Part shown: positions 24,375 through 31,978 of the stretch, piece by piece
Layout: each line of letters starts with the position of its first letter
How positions within the stretch are numbered: the first letter of the stretch is position 1
Assembly: GCA_016875195.1 (NCBI GenBank)
Contig: VGRY01000002.1
Coordinates: 1-64,000 of the forward strand
Source of the DNA: Deltaproteobacteria bacterium
GTDB lineage: Bacteria; Desulfobacterota; BSN033; UBA1163
Length of the DNA stretch: 64,000 bases
Direction of reading: 5' to 3'
The notes under the pieces: model-generated
Database searches by the model: none
What the model was told of the DNA's origin: nothing
The model's input: only the letters and a program-made list of their open reading frames with translations
Translations under genes and position numbers: made by a program

Positions 24375-25058
24375 CTATTTTCCTCCTTTCTCATTTTTAT
24401 CAAATTGTTGAATGATTGCCACGCTTGCGCTGGTGCCCAAACGGGTGGCTCCAGCCTCGATCATCTTCAAGGCGTCCTCAAGGGTTCGGATTCCACCTGC
24501 GGCCTTCACTCCGAAATCTTTTCCCACAGTCTTTCTCATCAGCCGGACATCCTCAACCTTTGCCCCTGCCTCTGCGAAACCTGTTGATGTCTTGACGAAG
24601 GAGGCGCCTGCTTCGACGGAGAGTTTGCATCCCCGTATGATTTCTTCCGCGTTAATGTAACAGGTCTCAAGGATCACTTTGACAGGATTTCCTGTGGCCG
24701 CGTGAACCACGGATTGAATATCCTCCATGACCTCACGATCTCTTCCCTCTTTCAGGGCTCCGACTCGGATGACCATGTCGATTTCCTGAGCGCCCAACCG
24801 AATCACTTCTTTTGTCTCAAAGGCTTTTGTCTTATGGGAATGGGTGCCAAAAGGAAATCCGACCACGGAGCAGACAAGGACCTTTGATCCCTTGAGTAGC
24901 TGAGCAGCCTCAGCCACATGGATGGGGTTAACACAGACGGCTTTGAACCGATACTCCATTGCCTCATGACAGAGCTTTGCAAGCTGCTCTCGGGTAGCAT
25001 TAGGCCGGAGGAGAGAGTGATCAATCATATTGGTTAATTGCTGTCTTGTGATTTCCAT
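24375..25058 (-). CDS. deoC: Deoxyribose-phosphate aldolase DeoC
   Basis: This 227-residue class I aldolase splits 2-deoxyribose 5-phosphate into glyceraldehyde 3-phosphate and acetaldehyde. Family motifs are IDHSLLRPNAT at the N-terminus, VGFPFGTHSHKTKAFE, the Schiff-base lysine in SFVKTSTGF (about residue 153) and the second lysine in VKAAGGIRT. It lies 8 nt downstream of the antitoxin gene and directly abuts the binding-protein gene, so all are likely co-transcribed. No good ribosome site precedes the ATG, suggesting coupling to the upstream gene. Confidence 0.95.
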   Translation of the reverse strand: MEITRQQLTNMIDHSLLRPNATREQLAKLCHEAMEYRFKAVCVNPIHVAEAAQLLKGSKVLVCSVVGFPFGTHSHKTKAFETKEVIRLGAQEIDMVIRVGALKEGRDREVMEDIQSVVHAATGNPVKVILETCYINAEEIIRGCKLSVEAGASFVKTSTGFAEAGAKVEDVRLMRKTVGKDFGVKAAGGIRTLEDALKMIEAGATRLGTSASVAIIQQFDKNEKGGK

Positions 25059-25066
25059 TTGTCTGG

Positions 25067-25345
25067 TTATCGATTAATCGATATTTTCCCTTCATTATAT
25101 TTATGAATCAGCATTGAGATAAGGGATTGATAGGGGATGCCCTCTTCAACTGCCTTCGCCCGAATTCTCTTTAAATCTCGCTCTGTCATTCGAATGTTGA
25201 TCCTTTTTTGTTTATTCAGGGAATAGCGGGCATATTCCTCGTAGTGTTTCTTTTCTTTTTTATTAAGGTCTGAAATCCATTCTTCTTTTTCAAGCGATTT
25301 TGCCAATTCCCTTTCGTTTTTATCCAGGTATGCTGTTTTCTTCAT
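25067..25345 (-). CDS. BrnA-like ribbon-helix-helix antitoxin
   Basis: This 92-residue protein is the likely antitoxin. Its C-terminal half reads INIRMTERDLKRIRAKAVEEGIPYQSLISMLIHKYNEG, a ribbon-helix-helix DNA-binding fold of the CopG/BrnA type; the N-terminal half is charged and helical. It overlaps the upstream toxin gene by 4 bp, the usual order (toxin first) of BrnTA. Antitoxins of this type bind the toxin and repress their own promoter, here at 25648-25676. Confidence 0.85.
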   Translation of the reverse strand: MKKTAYLDKNERELAKSLEKEEWISDLNKKEKKHYEEYARYSLNKQKRINIRMTERDLKRIRAKAVEEGIPYQSLISMLIHKYNEGKISINR

Positions 25346-25620
25346 TTCTTACCTCCCAAATACTTCTTTGTTGCCTTGCTGTTGGGTATGATGGTTTTTA
25401 AAAATATTTTTTCATGATCTTCAATGTATGGCACCGAATAAATATAGCCCTCAATTTTTACCAGAAAAACTTTCTGATTTGGATATTTTGCTGGGTTTGG
25501 ATGTTTTACTCGATCAACCAAATCTCCTAATGCGATTGCCAATTCTACCTGTTCGAATGAAACACCTCGAACTTTCTTAAGCCTCTCATTCTTCTCGTCG
25601 CTCCATTCAAAATACTTCAT
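25342..25620 (-). CDS. BrnT-like RNase toxin
   Basis: This 92-residue protein fits the BrnT family of RelE-like ribonuclease toxins: the N-terminal FEWSDEKNERLKKVRGVSFEQV motif, a central strand pair (KVFLVKIEGYIYSVPYIE) and the late IFLKTIIPNSKATKKY segment. Free toxin would cleave RNA and stop growth. The gene begins the run brnT-brnA-deoC-fbpA-fbpC-fbpB and is preceded by a near-consensus promoter. Confidence 0.85.
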   Translation of the reverse strand: MKYFEWSDEKNERLKKVRGVSFEQVELAIALGDLVDRVKHPNPAKYPNQKVFLVKIEGYIYSVPYIEDHEKIFLKTIIPNSKATKKYLGGKK

Positions 25621-25647
25621 AGACGTGTGCCTATTGTATTCTTCCCT

Positions 25648-25676
25648 ATCATAACGAGGATTCTTGCTTCTGTCAA
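25648..25676 (-). promoter_or_regulatory. Near-consensus sigma70 promoter of the brnTA-deoC-fbp run
   Basis: On the minus strand TTGACA (25671-25676) and TATGAT (25648-25653) are 17 nt apart, 27 nt before the brnT start codon. It is probably autoregulated by the antitoxin. Confidence 0.7.
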
Positions 25677-25830
25677 ATTATTTTATTCTCCGAAGCGGCT
25701 TGTAAGGGGTTTCCTGGATTAATGATTGCGACCAAAATCAGCGGGTGGCTAACCGCGTCCGTTTGATTGACTTGGTGTTATTCCGATCATTTGTGACTTA
25801 ATAATCAAATTTGATCCCAGGCTTACATCC

Positions 25831-25860
25831 CTAGATTGAGGAAAAGAAACCTTAATCTAG
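25831..25860. repeat. 11-bp hairpin CTAGATTGAGG / CCTTAATCTAG
   Basis: The two arms pair with one G-U wobble around an 8-base A-rich loop. It lies 150 bp upstream of the first recombinase gene and could be a recombination or regulatory site. Confidence 0.5.
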
Positions 25861-25881
25861 TAAATACTATAAAATTAACTG

Positions 25882-25903
25882 TAGCACCTACCTATACGTG
25901 ACA
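25882..25903. repeat. Left boundary repeats of the recombinase unit
   Basis: TAGCACCTAC (25882-25891) is repeated directly at 27979-27988, and CTATACGTGACA (25892-25903) matches the complement of TGTTACGTATAG at 27970-27981 in 11 of 12 bases. The pair brackets the two recombinase genes. Confidence 0.6.
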
Positions 25904-25978
25904 AAATGGATTGACCGTTAGATTGGCTAAGGGTCATGATTTATTCTGCTTTTCTTGAAAAAGAAAAGGAGGAGAGAT

Positions 25979-26992
25979 ATGACCCAAGTTGAGCGGATCG
26001 TCAATGAGTCGGTCCAAAGTGAACGTGATTTACTTAGTGAGCCACCTCTTTCACCAACCCTAATCGATGGCATCCTCCAGAAACTCTCCTGCATGGAGCT
26101 TCCCGCCAAGGAGCACGTCGAGTGCTACATGCGTCACAAGTGGCGCATAAATCACAAACCAAGGACCCTTGCGAGTTCATTTACGTCAGTCGTGCTCTTC
26201 CTGGATTTTTATGGGAAGTCGGGCAAGAGCGCTATCGAGCAAATTGAAAGGGTGGACCTGGAGGGTTTCATCGAGCACGAGCAGGATCGGGGATTACGGA
26301 TCGCCACGGTGCGCACGAGGCTGGCCTGCATCATCGCATTTCTGCATTATCTGATGGAGCAGGAGGTTATTCCTGGCTCTGTTCTGAAACGAGGCATCAA
26401 GCTAAAGTTACCGGACGTCCTACCTCGGGCCATGAACCCCTCGGATGTGAGAAAGCTTTTTGGTGTGATTGACGACATCCGGGACCGGGCTCTGTTTCTT
26501 TTGCTTTTACGGACAGGGATACGCATCGGTGAGGCCTTGGGGCTGAAGGTAAACGATCTGGATATCAAGGGCAGAAAGGTACATCTGTACGAGGGAGAGA
26601 AGAACAGCATGGGGAGGGTAGTCTACCTGAGCGATGATGCTCTGTTCGCGATCAAACTCTGGCTGAGGCGGAGGAACATGGACAAGGAGTTTATCTTTTA
26701 CGGCTGGAGCCATGGGCACCTCTGCTACAGTACCGCCAGAGGCCTTTTCATGAAGTACCTTAAGAAGGCAGGACTGGATCAGAAGGGCTACACGGTCCAT
26801 TGTCTTCGCCATACGTTTGCCTCTGAGCTTCTCAATGCGGGGATGCGTCTGGAATGTCTCCAGCAGCTTCTGGGGCATCAGGATATCGAGGTGACTCGCC
26901 GATATGCCCGGCTCACCGACACCACGCGTGAGGAAGAGTACTTTCGGGCCATGGCTATTATAGAGAGGGGAGGGATCGATGGAGCTTATTGA
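25979..26992 (+). CDS. Tyrosine recombinase 1 of a tandem pair
   Basis: This integrase of about 337 residues has an N-terminal SAM-like core-binding domain and a catalytic domain with the full set of active-site residues: Arg in TGIRIGEA, His and Arg in HCLRHTFA, His in LLGHQD and the nucleophile Tyr in RRYARL. A lysine lies in the KNSMGR hairpin. It starts at ATG 25979, fixed by AAAGGAGGAGAGAT; the frame extends slightly upstream. It overlaps the second recombinase gene by 14 bp, so both are made together. It probably catalyses integration or excision of the unit bounded at 25892 and 27981. Confidence 0.9.
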   Translation: MTQVERIVNESVQSERDLLSEPPLSPTLIDGILQKLSCMELPAKEHVECYMRHKWRINHKPRTLASSFTSVVLFLDFYGKSGKSAIEQIERVDLEGFIEHEQDRGLRIATVRTRLACIIAFLHYLMEQEVIPGSVLKRGIKLKLPDVLPRAMNPSDVRKLFGVIDDIRDRALFLLLLRTGIRIGEALGLKVNDLDIKGRKVHLYEGEKNSMGRVVYLSDDALFAIKLWLRRRNMDKEFIFYGWSHGHLCYSTARGLFMKYLKKAGLDQKGYTVHCLRHTFASELLNAGMRLECLQQLLGHQDIEVTRRYARLTDTTREEEYFRAMAIIERGGIDGAY

Positions 26993-27899
26993 GCTGATCC
27001 GGTATCGAAGAGCCTTGAAGAGAAAAAACTACTCGATCCATACGGTCAAGACTTACATGAACATCCTCAATCAGTTCATGAGGTGGCTTGCAGTACCCCT
27101 CTCTGAGATAACCCGCAAGGAAATAGGAGCTTATGTCGATCATCTCCTCCGAAACAGACGGACGCCCAAGACCATCACCTGCCATCTGCAGACGATCCGT
27201 CTGTTCTTTGACTATCTGACCAATGAGGAGGGCAGATCGATCGTCAATCCTGTCACACGGATCTCCCTGCGTCTGCCCAAGCCTCTGCCTCGACACCTGA
27301 AGGAGGACCAGGTCAGGAGCCTCTTTGATAGCATCACGGATCTCAGAGACCGGGCCATGTTCATGTTGATGCTCCGCTGTGGCCTTCGAGTCCAGGAGGT
27401 TGCTGAACTGACTTTAGATGCGATCGAGTTTGGAAGAAGACAGATCTTGGTCTTCCATGGGAAGGGGGCGAAGGATAGGGTTGTCTACATGAGTGAAGAT
27501 GCCCGATGTGCTCTTTTGTCGTACCTGGCGAAACGATCATCAAAAGCGAAAGGATTGTTTCTGGTGCAGAAAGGGCCGATGAAAGGCAGCCCCATATCGG
27601 TTAGAGGCATTCAGAAGAGGATCGAATACTATGCACAGGAAAATGGACTGAGCGTCTCGTGTCATCGGCTACGCCACACCATGGCCACACAACTTCTCAA
27701 CGCTGATGCTGACCTTGCGACTATCCAGGACCTGCTGGGACATGGCCAGATTACAACGACGCAGCGCTACTGCCGGGTCGCAAACCTCAAAGTTCAACGA
27801 GACTATTACAAGGCTATGGAGGTGGTTCTACATAGAACACAGGCACAGCAAGACGATGACGAAGAAGGAGAGAACATGGATCTCCCAGAATTATCTTGA
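26979..27899 (+). CDS. Tyrosine recombinase 2 of a tandem pair
   Basis: This 306-residue XerC/XerD-like integrase has a complete catalytic set: Arg in CGLRVQEV, Lys in GKGAKDR, His-Arg in HRLRHTMA, His in LLGHGQ and Tyr in TQRYCRV. The N-terminal domain (IHTVKTYMNILNQFMRWL and following) is a typical core-binding fold, and the C-terminal tail is acidic. It overlaps the first recombinase gene by 14 bp. The two proteins clearly differ in sequence, suggesting a heteromeric recombinase like XerCD rather than a recent duplication. Confidence 0.9.
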   Translation: MELIELIRYRRALKRKNYSIHTVKTYMNILNQFMRWLAVPLSEITRKEIGAYVDHLLRNRRTPKTITCHLQTIRLFFDYLTNEEGRSIVNPVTRISLRLPKPLPRHLKEDQVRSLFDSITDLRDRAMFMLMLRCGLRVQEVAELTLDAIEFGRRQILVFHGKGAKDRVVYMSEDARCALLSYLAKRSSKAKGLFLVQKGPMKGSPISVRGIQKRIEYYAQENGLSVSCHRLRHTMATQLLNADADLATIQDLLGHGQITTTQRYCRVANLKVQRDYYKAMEVVLHRTQAQQDDDEEGENMDLPELS

Positions 27900-27969
27900 C
27901 ATGAATTGAGAAATAATGATAATGGTAAATAGCTCTTAACTAATTAATATCACATGGAAAAGCAGAATA

Positions 27970-27988
27970 TGTTACGTATAGCACCTAC
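27970..27988. repeat. Right boundary repeats of the recombinase unit
   Basis: TGTTACGTATAG (27970-27981) is the inverted partner of 25892-25903, and TAGCACCTAC (27979-27988) is a direct copy of 25882-25891. Confidence 0.6.
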
Positions 27989-28149
27989 GAATATGCAGTC
28001 CAAAGCCACCAACGGAGTCAACGATTGCGGATGGAAATATGCAACTGGTATAAAAACCTTCCCTTGACATCACCTGACTTATTGCCCCAAAGCTGTTTAA
28101 AACGATTTGAAATCACATCTCCAATAAATCGACTTACTGTATTCAACTC

Positions 28150-30084
28150 TCAGACGGTCTGACCTTTTGGAAGGGGTTTCTTTTCGTACACAACGATTTT
28201 GCCCTCACCCTCAAAATACTTTTTGATATCTTTGTCTGTTACCGATTTTTCTTTACCGTCGGATTTCACCTTCGTCCCGATTGGCTGAAGCGGCTCATTG
28301 CAATCTACACAATTCCCCGGTTTATTATTGTTTTTATTATGATCTGTATTTGTACATCTACATCTATAATCATTATTTTTCCCCATAATCCGAACTTCGG
28401 ATCCTTTGGGGCCATCAACGTTGAATACGAGTCCCTTGTCTACGCAACTAATTTTACCGCCGGCAATACTCATTCCCCAGGACGGAATAAGATGAATTTG
28501 CACTTTTGGGTCGCCAGGTTGGGCCTGTTTTGATACTGCATTACCCGTTTGGTCGGTATGATCATTATAGAATTCCCATATCCGGTCATATGCATGATCC
28601 AGACAGATCTCTAAACCAAAAGTGATATCATCAATTGAAAATACTGAGCCGCCTCCATACCCAACTTTATTGATCTCGGAAATACGATGTTCCTTTTTTT
28701 TACCGTCTTTATCGATATATGTAGTTTTTGTACCTGGCACATTTCTTTTTGCCGAAAGTTGGTCTCGGGATCCTTCGGTGGGTATTACGATGCGATCATC
28801 TTGTCCATGAATTTCGATACGCCGATTTGTACTTGTTCCCCAATATTTCTCTTTGTCTCTAAGAAAATCAATACCTGAAATATATTCCTTATAGATAACA
28901 AACTGCTGCGGCTCATCTGTGTCTTCTTGCTTTGGGCCACCCTTGCAAACCAGTGCGTAATTACCTATCTCTGTCTTACCCTCTTTCGCAGTTAACTTGA
29001 CGAAATGACCAACATCGAATCCCTTATTGGTGTTCAAAACAAGTGAGTTTTCCATCTTTGCATATTGATTTTTCCGGATAAAATTCTTAGAAATTTTACT
29101 ATGAGTATGAGTGCAATGCTTGCAAAGATAAGGTTTCGATTCAGACGCCTCGAAGCTTTGGCACTTACAAGCGGGGCAAGGATTAATTCTCTGTTGGTCC
29201 GGATTATTGATTGTAATGATGGTGCCCTTCGGGCTTGATCTGCTGGCCTTAATGTTAAATTCAACGGTTCGTGAAATATCCTCTCTATAAAAAAATACAA
29301 TGTTATCTTTGGGGTATAGCTCATTTGTGTCTAACGTAATTTCAAAATCATTTCCTGCCGTATTCCGGATATCTTCTATTGTGGCCTGAACACCTTTCGT
29401 ATGATTTGTTACAGCAACGGGTCCTGATTTCGGTGCCTTAGACTTATCTGAACAATCCTGAAATTGTACGTATTCACTTGCTGAGGCAGATGTCCAATCC
29501 GATTCCAGAAGAGAATCTACGGTGATCTTTGTCTTATTTCCGGGTATTCTCTCAACCGATGTGATTTTTACGCTTGTATCTTCTTGTTTCAGGTATCCGA
29601 TGGCTGTTCCAAAAACAAAAAGCCAGTCCTGGTAGGATTTAAAGTCAATTTCTTTCCGCAGGTTTTCCATAATTGTATGGATTTGCTCAAACGGATACGC
29701 TCCTTCGGCACCCCGAAAGTAGAATTCAGGTGCCATGAAAACTTTTAAAACAGGCTCTTTTTTACTGAAGACATTCCAGGAACTACGTCTGACTTTTGCC
29801 TTTAATACATTTGCATCAAGATATGCTGTTGTGATTGCCTTTTTCATGAGCCTGCACCGAAACTCTATATCTTTGGTGTGATCATTATCTCCAAGATACG
29901 ATTTATGATCACCTAAACATTTGTTTCCGGTACTTGTGCAACAGGTTTTACAGACCCAGTCATGAGGAGGAGGAAAAGGTTTGAAATTAGTGCACCCGCA
30001 ACTCCAGCACTTTTTCATTTTATCATCCTTATACCCCGGGCGTATATTGAATGCGATGAATTGCACTTTACCGTATTTAGCCAT
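28150..30084 (-). CDS. Large zinc-ribbon protein with nitrilase-like catalytic motifs, function unknown
   Basis: I do not recognise a named family for this 644-residue protein. Three motifs match the Glu-Lys-Cys triad of the carbon-nitrogen hydrolase (nitrilase) fold: Glu120 in FMAPEFYF, Lys399 in VIYKEYISGIDF and Cys494 in FGLEICLDH. The gap between Glu and Lys is about 280 residues instead of the usual 70 or so, filled by beta-rich sequence and a zinc ribbon (C303xxC306..C321xxC324). Another ribbon is at C26xxC29..C45xxC48 and a cysteine-rich segment at 575-595. There is no signal peptide. It lies 88 bp after a LysM/peptidoglycan-binding gene on the same strand. The pair resembles effector modules of contractile secretion systems, but no such system is in view. 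Confidence 0.6.
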   Translation of the reverse strand: MAKYGKVQFIAFNIRPGYKDDKMKKCWSCGCTNFKPFPPPHDWVCKTCCTSTGNKCLGDHKSYLGDNDHTKDIEFRCRLMKKAITTAYLDANVLKAKVRRSSWNVFSKKEPVLKVFMAPEFYFRGAEGAYPFEQIHTIMENLRKEIDFKSYQDWLFVFGTAIGYLKQEDTSVKITSVERIPGNKTKITVDSLLESDWTSASASEYVQFQDCSDKSKAPKSGPVAVTNHTKGVQATIEDIRNTAGNDFEITLDTNELYPKDNIVFFYREDISRTVEFNIKASRSSPKGTIITINNPDQQRINPCPACKCQSFEASESKPYLCKHCTHTHSKISKNFIRKNQYAKMENSLVLNTNKGFDVGHFVKLTAKEGKTEIGNYALVCKGGPKQEDTDEPQQFVIYKEYISGIDFLRDKEKYWGTSTNRRIEIHGQDDRIVIPTEGSRDQLSAKRNVPGTKTTYIDKDGKKKEHRISEINKVGYGGGSVFSIDDITFGLEICLDHAYDRIWEFYNDHTDQTGNAVSKQAQPGDPKVQIHLIPSWGMSIAGGKISCVDKGLVFNVDGPKGSEVRIMGKNNDYRCRCTNTDHNKNNNKPGNCVDCNEPLQPIGTKVKSDGKEKSVTDKDIKKYFEGEGKIVVYEKKPLPKGQTV

Positions 30085-30172
30085 ATTTATAATCCTATGC
30101 AGGTCGCGTACGATTTGAACGTGGATACGTTTACTGTTTTTGGGTTTAAAGCCTTCTTTACCTTATGTCTGT

Positions 30173-30808
30173 TTATCCCCCGTAGACATTTTCAAGTTTT
30201 TGTCTAAATGACTCATCCAATTTTCCTGTCGGATTAAGGCCTTTCTTCTCTTGGAAGTCTCGAATTGCGTTTTCAAGCTCCTCGCTCATTTTTCCGTCGA
30301 CTTCACCTTCATAAAAACCCAGGTTGCCAAGTCTTGCCTGCACCCCTGTGATTTCCGTCACGGGATCGAGTTCGCCCAGCTGGAGTTCGTATTCTTCACC
30401 TGAGTCCCGGAAGGTAATCTTGCCTTTTTTTGCGTTCGGCGGGATCCAGATTTCGATTTTTCCATCCTTATCGGTTTTACTATCGGAAAGTTTCCCATCG
30501 ATGTCGAGAATACAGGCTTCATTGGCTCTGCCTTTACCTTCTTCATCCATGAACTGAAGACGAAGCCTTTCGGGCACGCCTTTTCTTTTAAACCGATGTC
30601 TCTTCTCGGTTTCACAGGATTCTTCTTTATCTTCTTTGTCGCATATGTACACCTCGTCGCCGGGAAACAGGACATTCGGGTCTTTTCGGTCCTGCCTGAG
30701 TTTATTGTTTTTCGAATCGTTCCAGATGGTGTCTGGGGAAAAACCGTGCTGGAAAGCAATGCTGGAGATACAGTCCCCCTGCTTTACGGTGTATTTCTTG
30801 TAGCCCAT
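30173..30808 (-). CDS. LysM and peptidoglycan-binding domain protein
   Basis: This protein of about 211 residues starts with a LysM module (YTVKQGDCISSIAFQHGFSPDTIW...LFPGDEVYI, residues 4-55). A central beta-rich part follows (LDIDGKLSDSKTDKDGKIEIWIPP). It ends in a PG_binding_1 domain (VQARLGNLGFYEGEVDGKMSEELENAIRDFQEKKGLNPTGKLD, about 150-205). Similar proteins are often encoded next to VgrG or phage-tail-like effectors as adaptors. No signal peptide is visible. The frame extends to 30862, but GGGGGG lies 6 nt before ATG 30808. It is upstream of and probably co-transcribed with the nitrilase-like gene. Confidence 0.8.
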   Translation of the reverse strand: MGYKKYTVKQGDCISSIAFQHGFSPDTIWNDSKNNKLRQDRKDPNVLFPGDEVYICDKEDKEESCETEKRHRFKRKGVPERLRLQFMDEEGKGRANEACILDIDGKLSDSKTDKDGKIEIWIPPNAKKGKITFRDSGEEYELQLGELDPVTEITGVQARLGNLGFYEGEVDGKMSEELENAIRDFQEKKGLNPTGKLDESFRQKLENVYGG

Positions 30809-30862
30809 TGGATCCCCCCAACAAAACCAGTTCCTTTTGGCTCTTGTCTTGTTTCGACACAC

Positions 30863-31157
30863 CCCTGGCCAAGGGAACTCTATTAATTAAACGAGTAGGA
30901 AAAGTCCTGTTTTTCCTTTAGTTACTTCCACCTGAATGTAAAAAGCCGCTACCTAAAATTCATTAACTGGTAGCGACCAGACTATCTTGATCTATTAACC
31001 TCCAGAAAAATTAATATATTTATGGACCCTACGGCTTTCAAATTATTTAATCTACTAACATGGGTAAGAATATTTTAAAGGTTTTTTCTAAATAACCACC
31101 CCCTCATGTTCATTTGTATTACAAATAACAATCATAAAAATTATTTTTTGTCAATAT
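30863..31157. other. A+T-rich gene-free stretch
   Basis: No gene or clear signal is seen between the LysM gene and the MITE; it is notably A+T-rich compared with the housekeeping parts of the window. Confidence 0.5.
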
Positions 31158-31369
31158 AAAAATGACTGGAGTTTCCTGAGTTTTTGAAACAAAAAATGTT
31201 ATTGTGCCGGAATATCGATATGTTGGAAATAGAGGTTTCTGGAATTCTCATTTTCCGAGTTTCAAAAAATTGGGTCTAAGCATTTCAAATACTTAGAAAA
31301 CATTTTCCCCTAAGAATCGTATAGAAGGTTATATGACCTCTAAAAACTCAGGAAACTCCAGAAAAATGA
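31158..31369. mobile_element. MITE-like non-autonomous transposable element with 8-bp target duplication
   Basis: A perfect 20-bp inverted repeat, CTGGAGTTTCCTGAGTTTTT at 31166-31185 and its complement at 31342-31361, bounds a 196-bp element without coding capacity. The identical octamer AAAAATGA lies directly outside both ends (31158-31165 and 31362-31369), the signature of an 8-bp target-site duplication. No transposase is encoded in the element or elsewhere in the window, so it was moved in trans by a related insertion sequence. Confidence 0.88.
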
Positions 31370-31474
31370 AGGTTGTGAAAATTATCATTTTAAGGATTGC
31401 CATTCGAAACCTTGCATAGTTGGGTGGATTTTCAGAATCGCTCTTTCAGGAAGTACTTCATATCCAATTTCGAA

Positions 31475-31978
31475 TTATTTCTTTAATCTTTGGAGAGCTT
31501 TTTCAAAATAGCCTTCCATCTCTTTTTCTGAGAGTAACTCGGGAGATGTATCGGGTACGCCCAGGTAGAAAACAACCATGATCGGATTTTCTTTTAAAAA
31601 ATCTTCTTGGTTTCGGTAGAAGATGATTCTCCGGGATGTTTTATCAATAAATGAAGAGCGCTGACTTCTAATGAGATTTTCTTTTTCTAATTTGACTCCT
31701 TTGACAACCCATTCCTTCGCTTTGGAAAAGGGGTCCTCAGCTTCTACGCTGAAGAGTTGAAAAGGGGAGGGTTTTTCTTCAGAGCGGATCACCTTGATCA
31801 CCACCCATGTGCTCTCCTCTGTCTTCCCTTTGAGGACTGCCCACAAAATGGTGATTCCTTCTTTCTCAAAAACAGAATCTGCTCCATGAATGATCCCTTG
31901 CCCATGCAAAGGTGTGATATCCCATACTATCCCTAACATCCATACCCAAATGGAAAGAAGTAGTAATCGCTTCATCAA
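31475..31978 (-). CDS. Small secreted protein of unknown function, coupled to an ABC transporter
   Basis: I do not recognise this 167-residue protein. The N-terminus MMKRLLLLSIWVWMLGIVWD is a signal sequence, so it is exported; the rest is a beta-rich single domain (ITILWAVLKGKTEESTWVVIKVI...) with a helical C-terminus. It has no cysteines in the mature part. Its start overlaps the ATPase stop by 4 bp, so it belongs to the ABC operon and may be an accessory periplasmic factor. Confidence 0.7.
   Translation of the reverse strand: MMKRLLLLSIWVWMLGIVWDITPLHGQGIIHGADSVFEKEGITILWAVLKGKTEESTWVVIKVIRSEEKPSPFQLFSVEAEDPFSKAKEWVVKGVKLEKENLIRSQRSSFIDKTSRRIIFYRNQEDFLKENPIMVVFYLGVPDTSPELLSEKEMEGYFEKALQRLKK

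Larger units (their letters stand above)
25677..25978. other. Gene-free stretch upstream of the recombinase pair
   Basis: No gene is visible. It holds an 11-bp hairpin (25831-25860), a TAGCACCTAC direct repeat (25882-25891) and the left inverted repeat CTATACGTGACA (25892-25903) of the recombinase unit. Confidence 0.6.

Noticed and set aside
25979-27899. Classification as a three-recombinase RIT element
   Set aside because: Only two recombinase genes are present and no third frame follows.
28150-30808. Assigning the pair to a type VI secretion system
   Set aside because: No VgrG, Hcp, PAAR or sheath genes occur in the window; only domain resemblance supports the idea.
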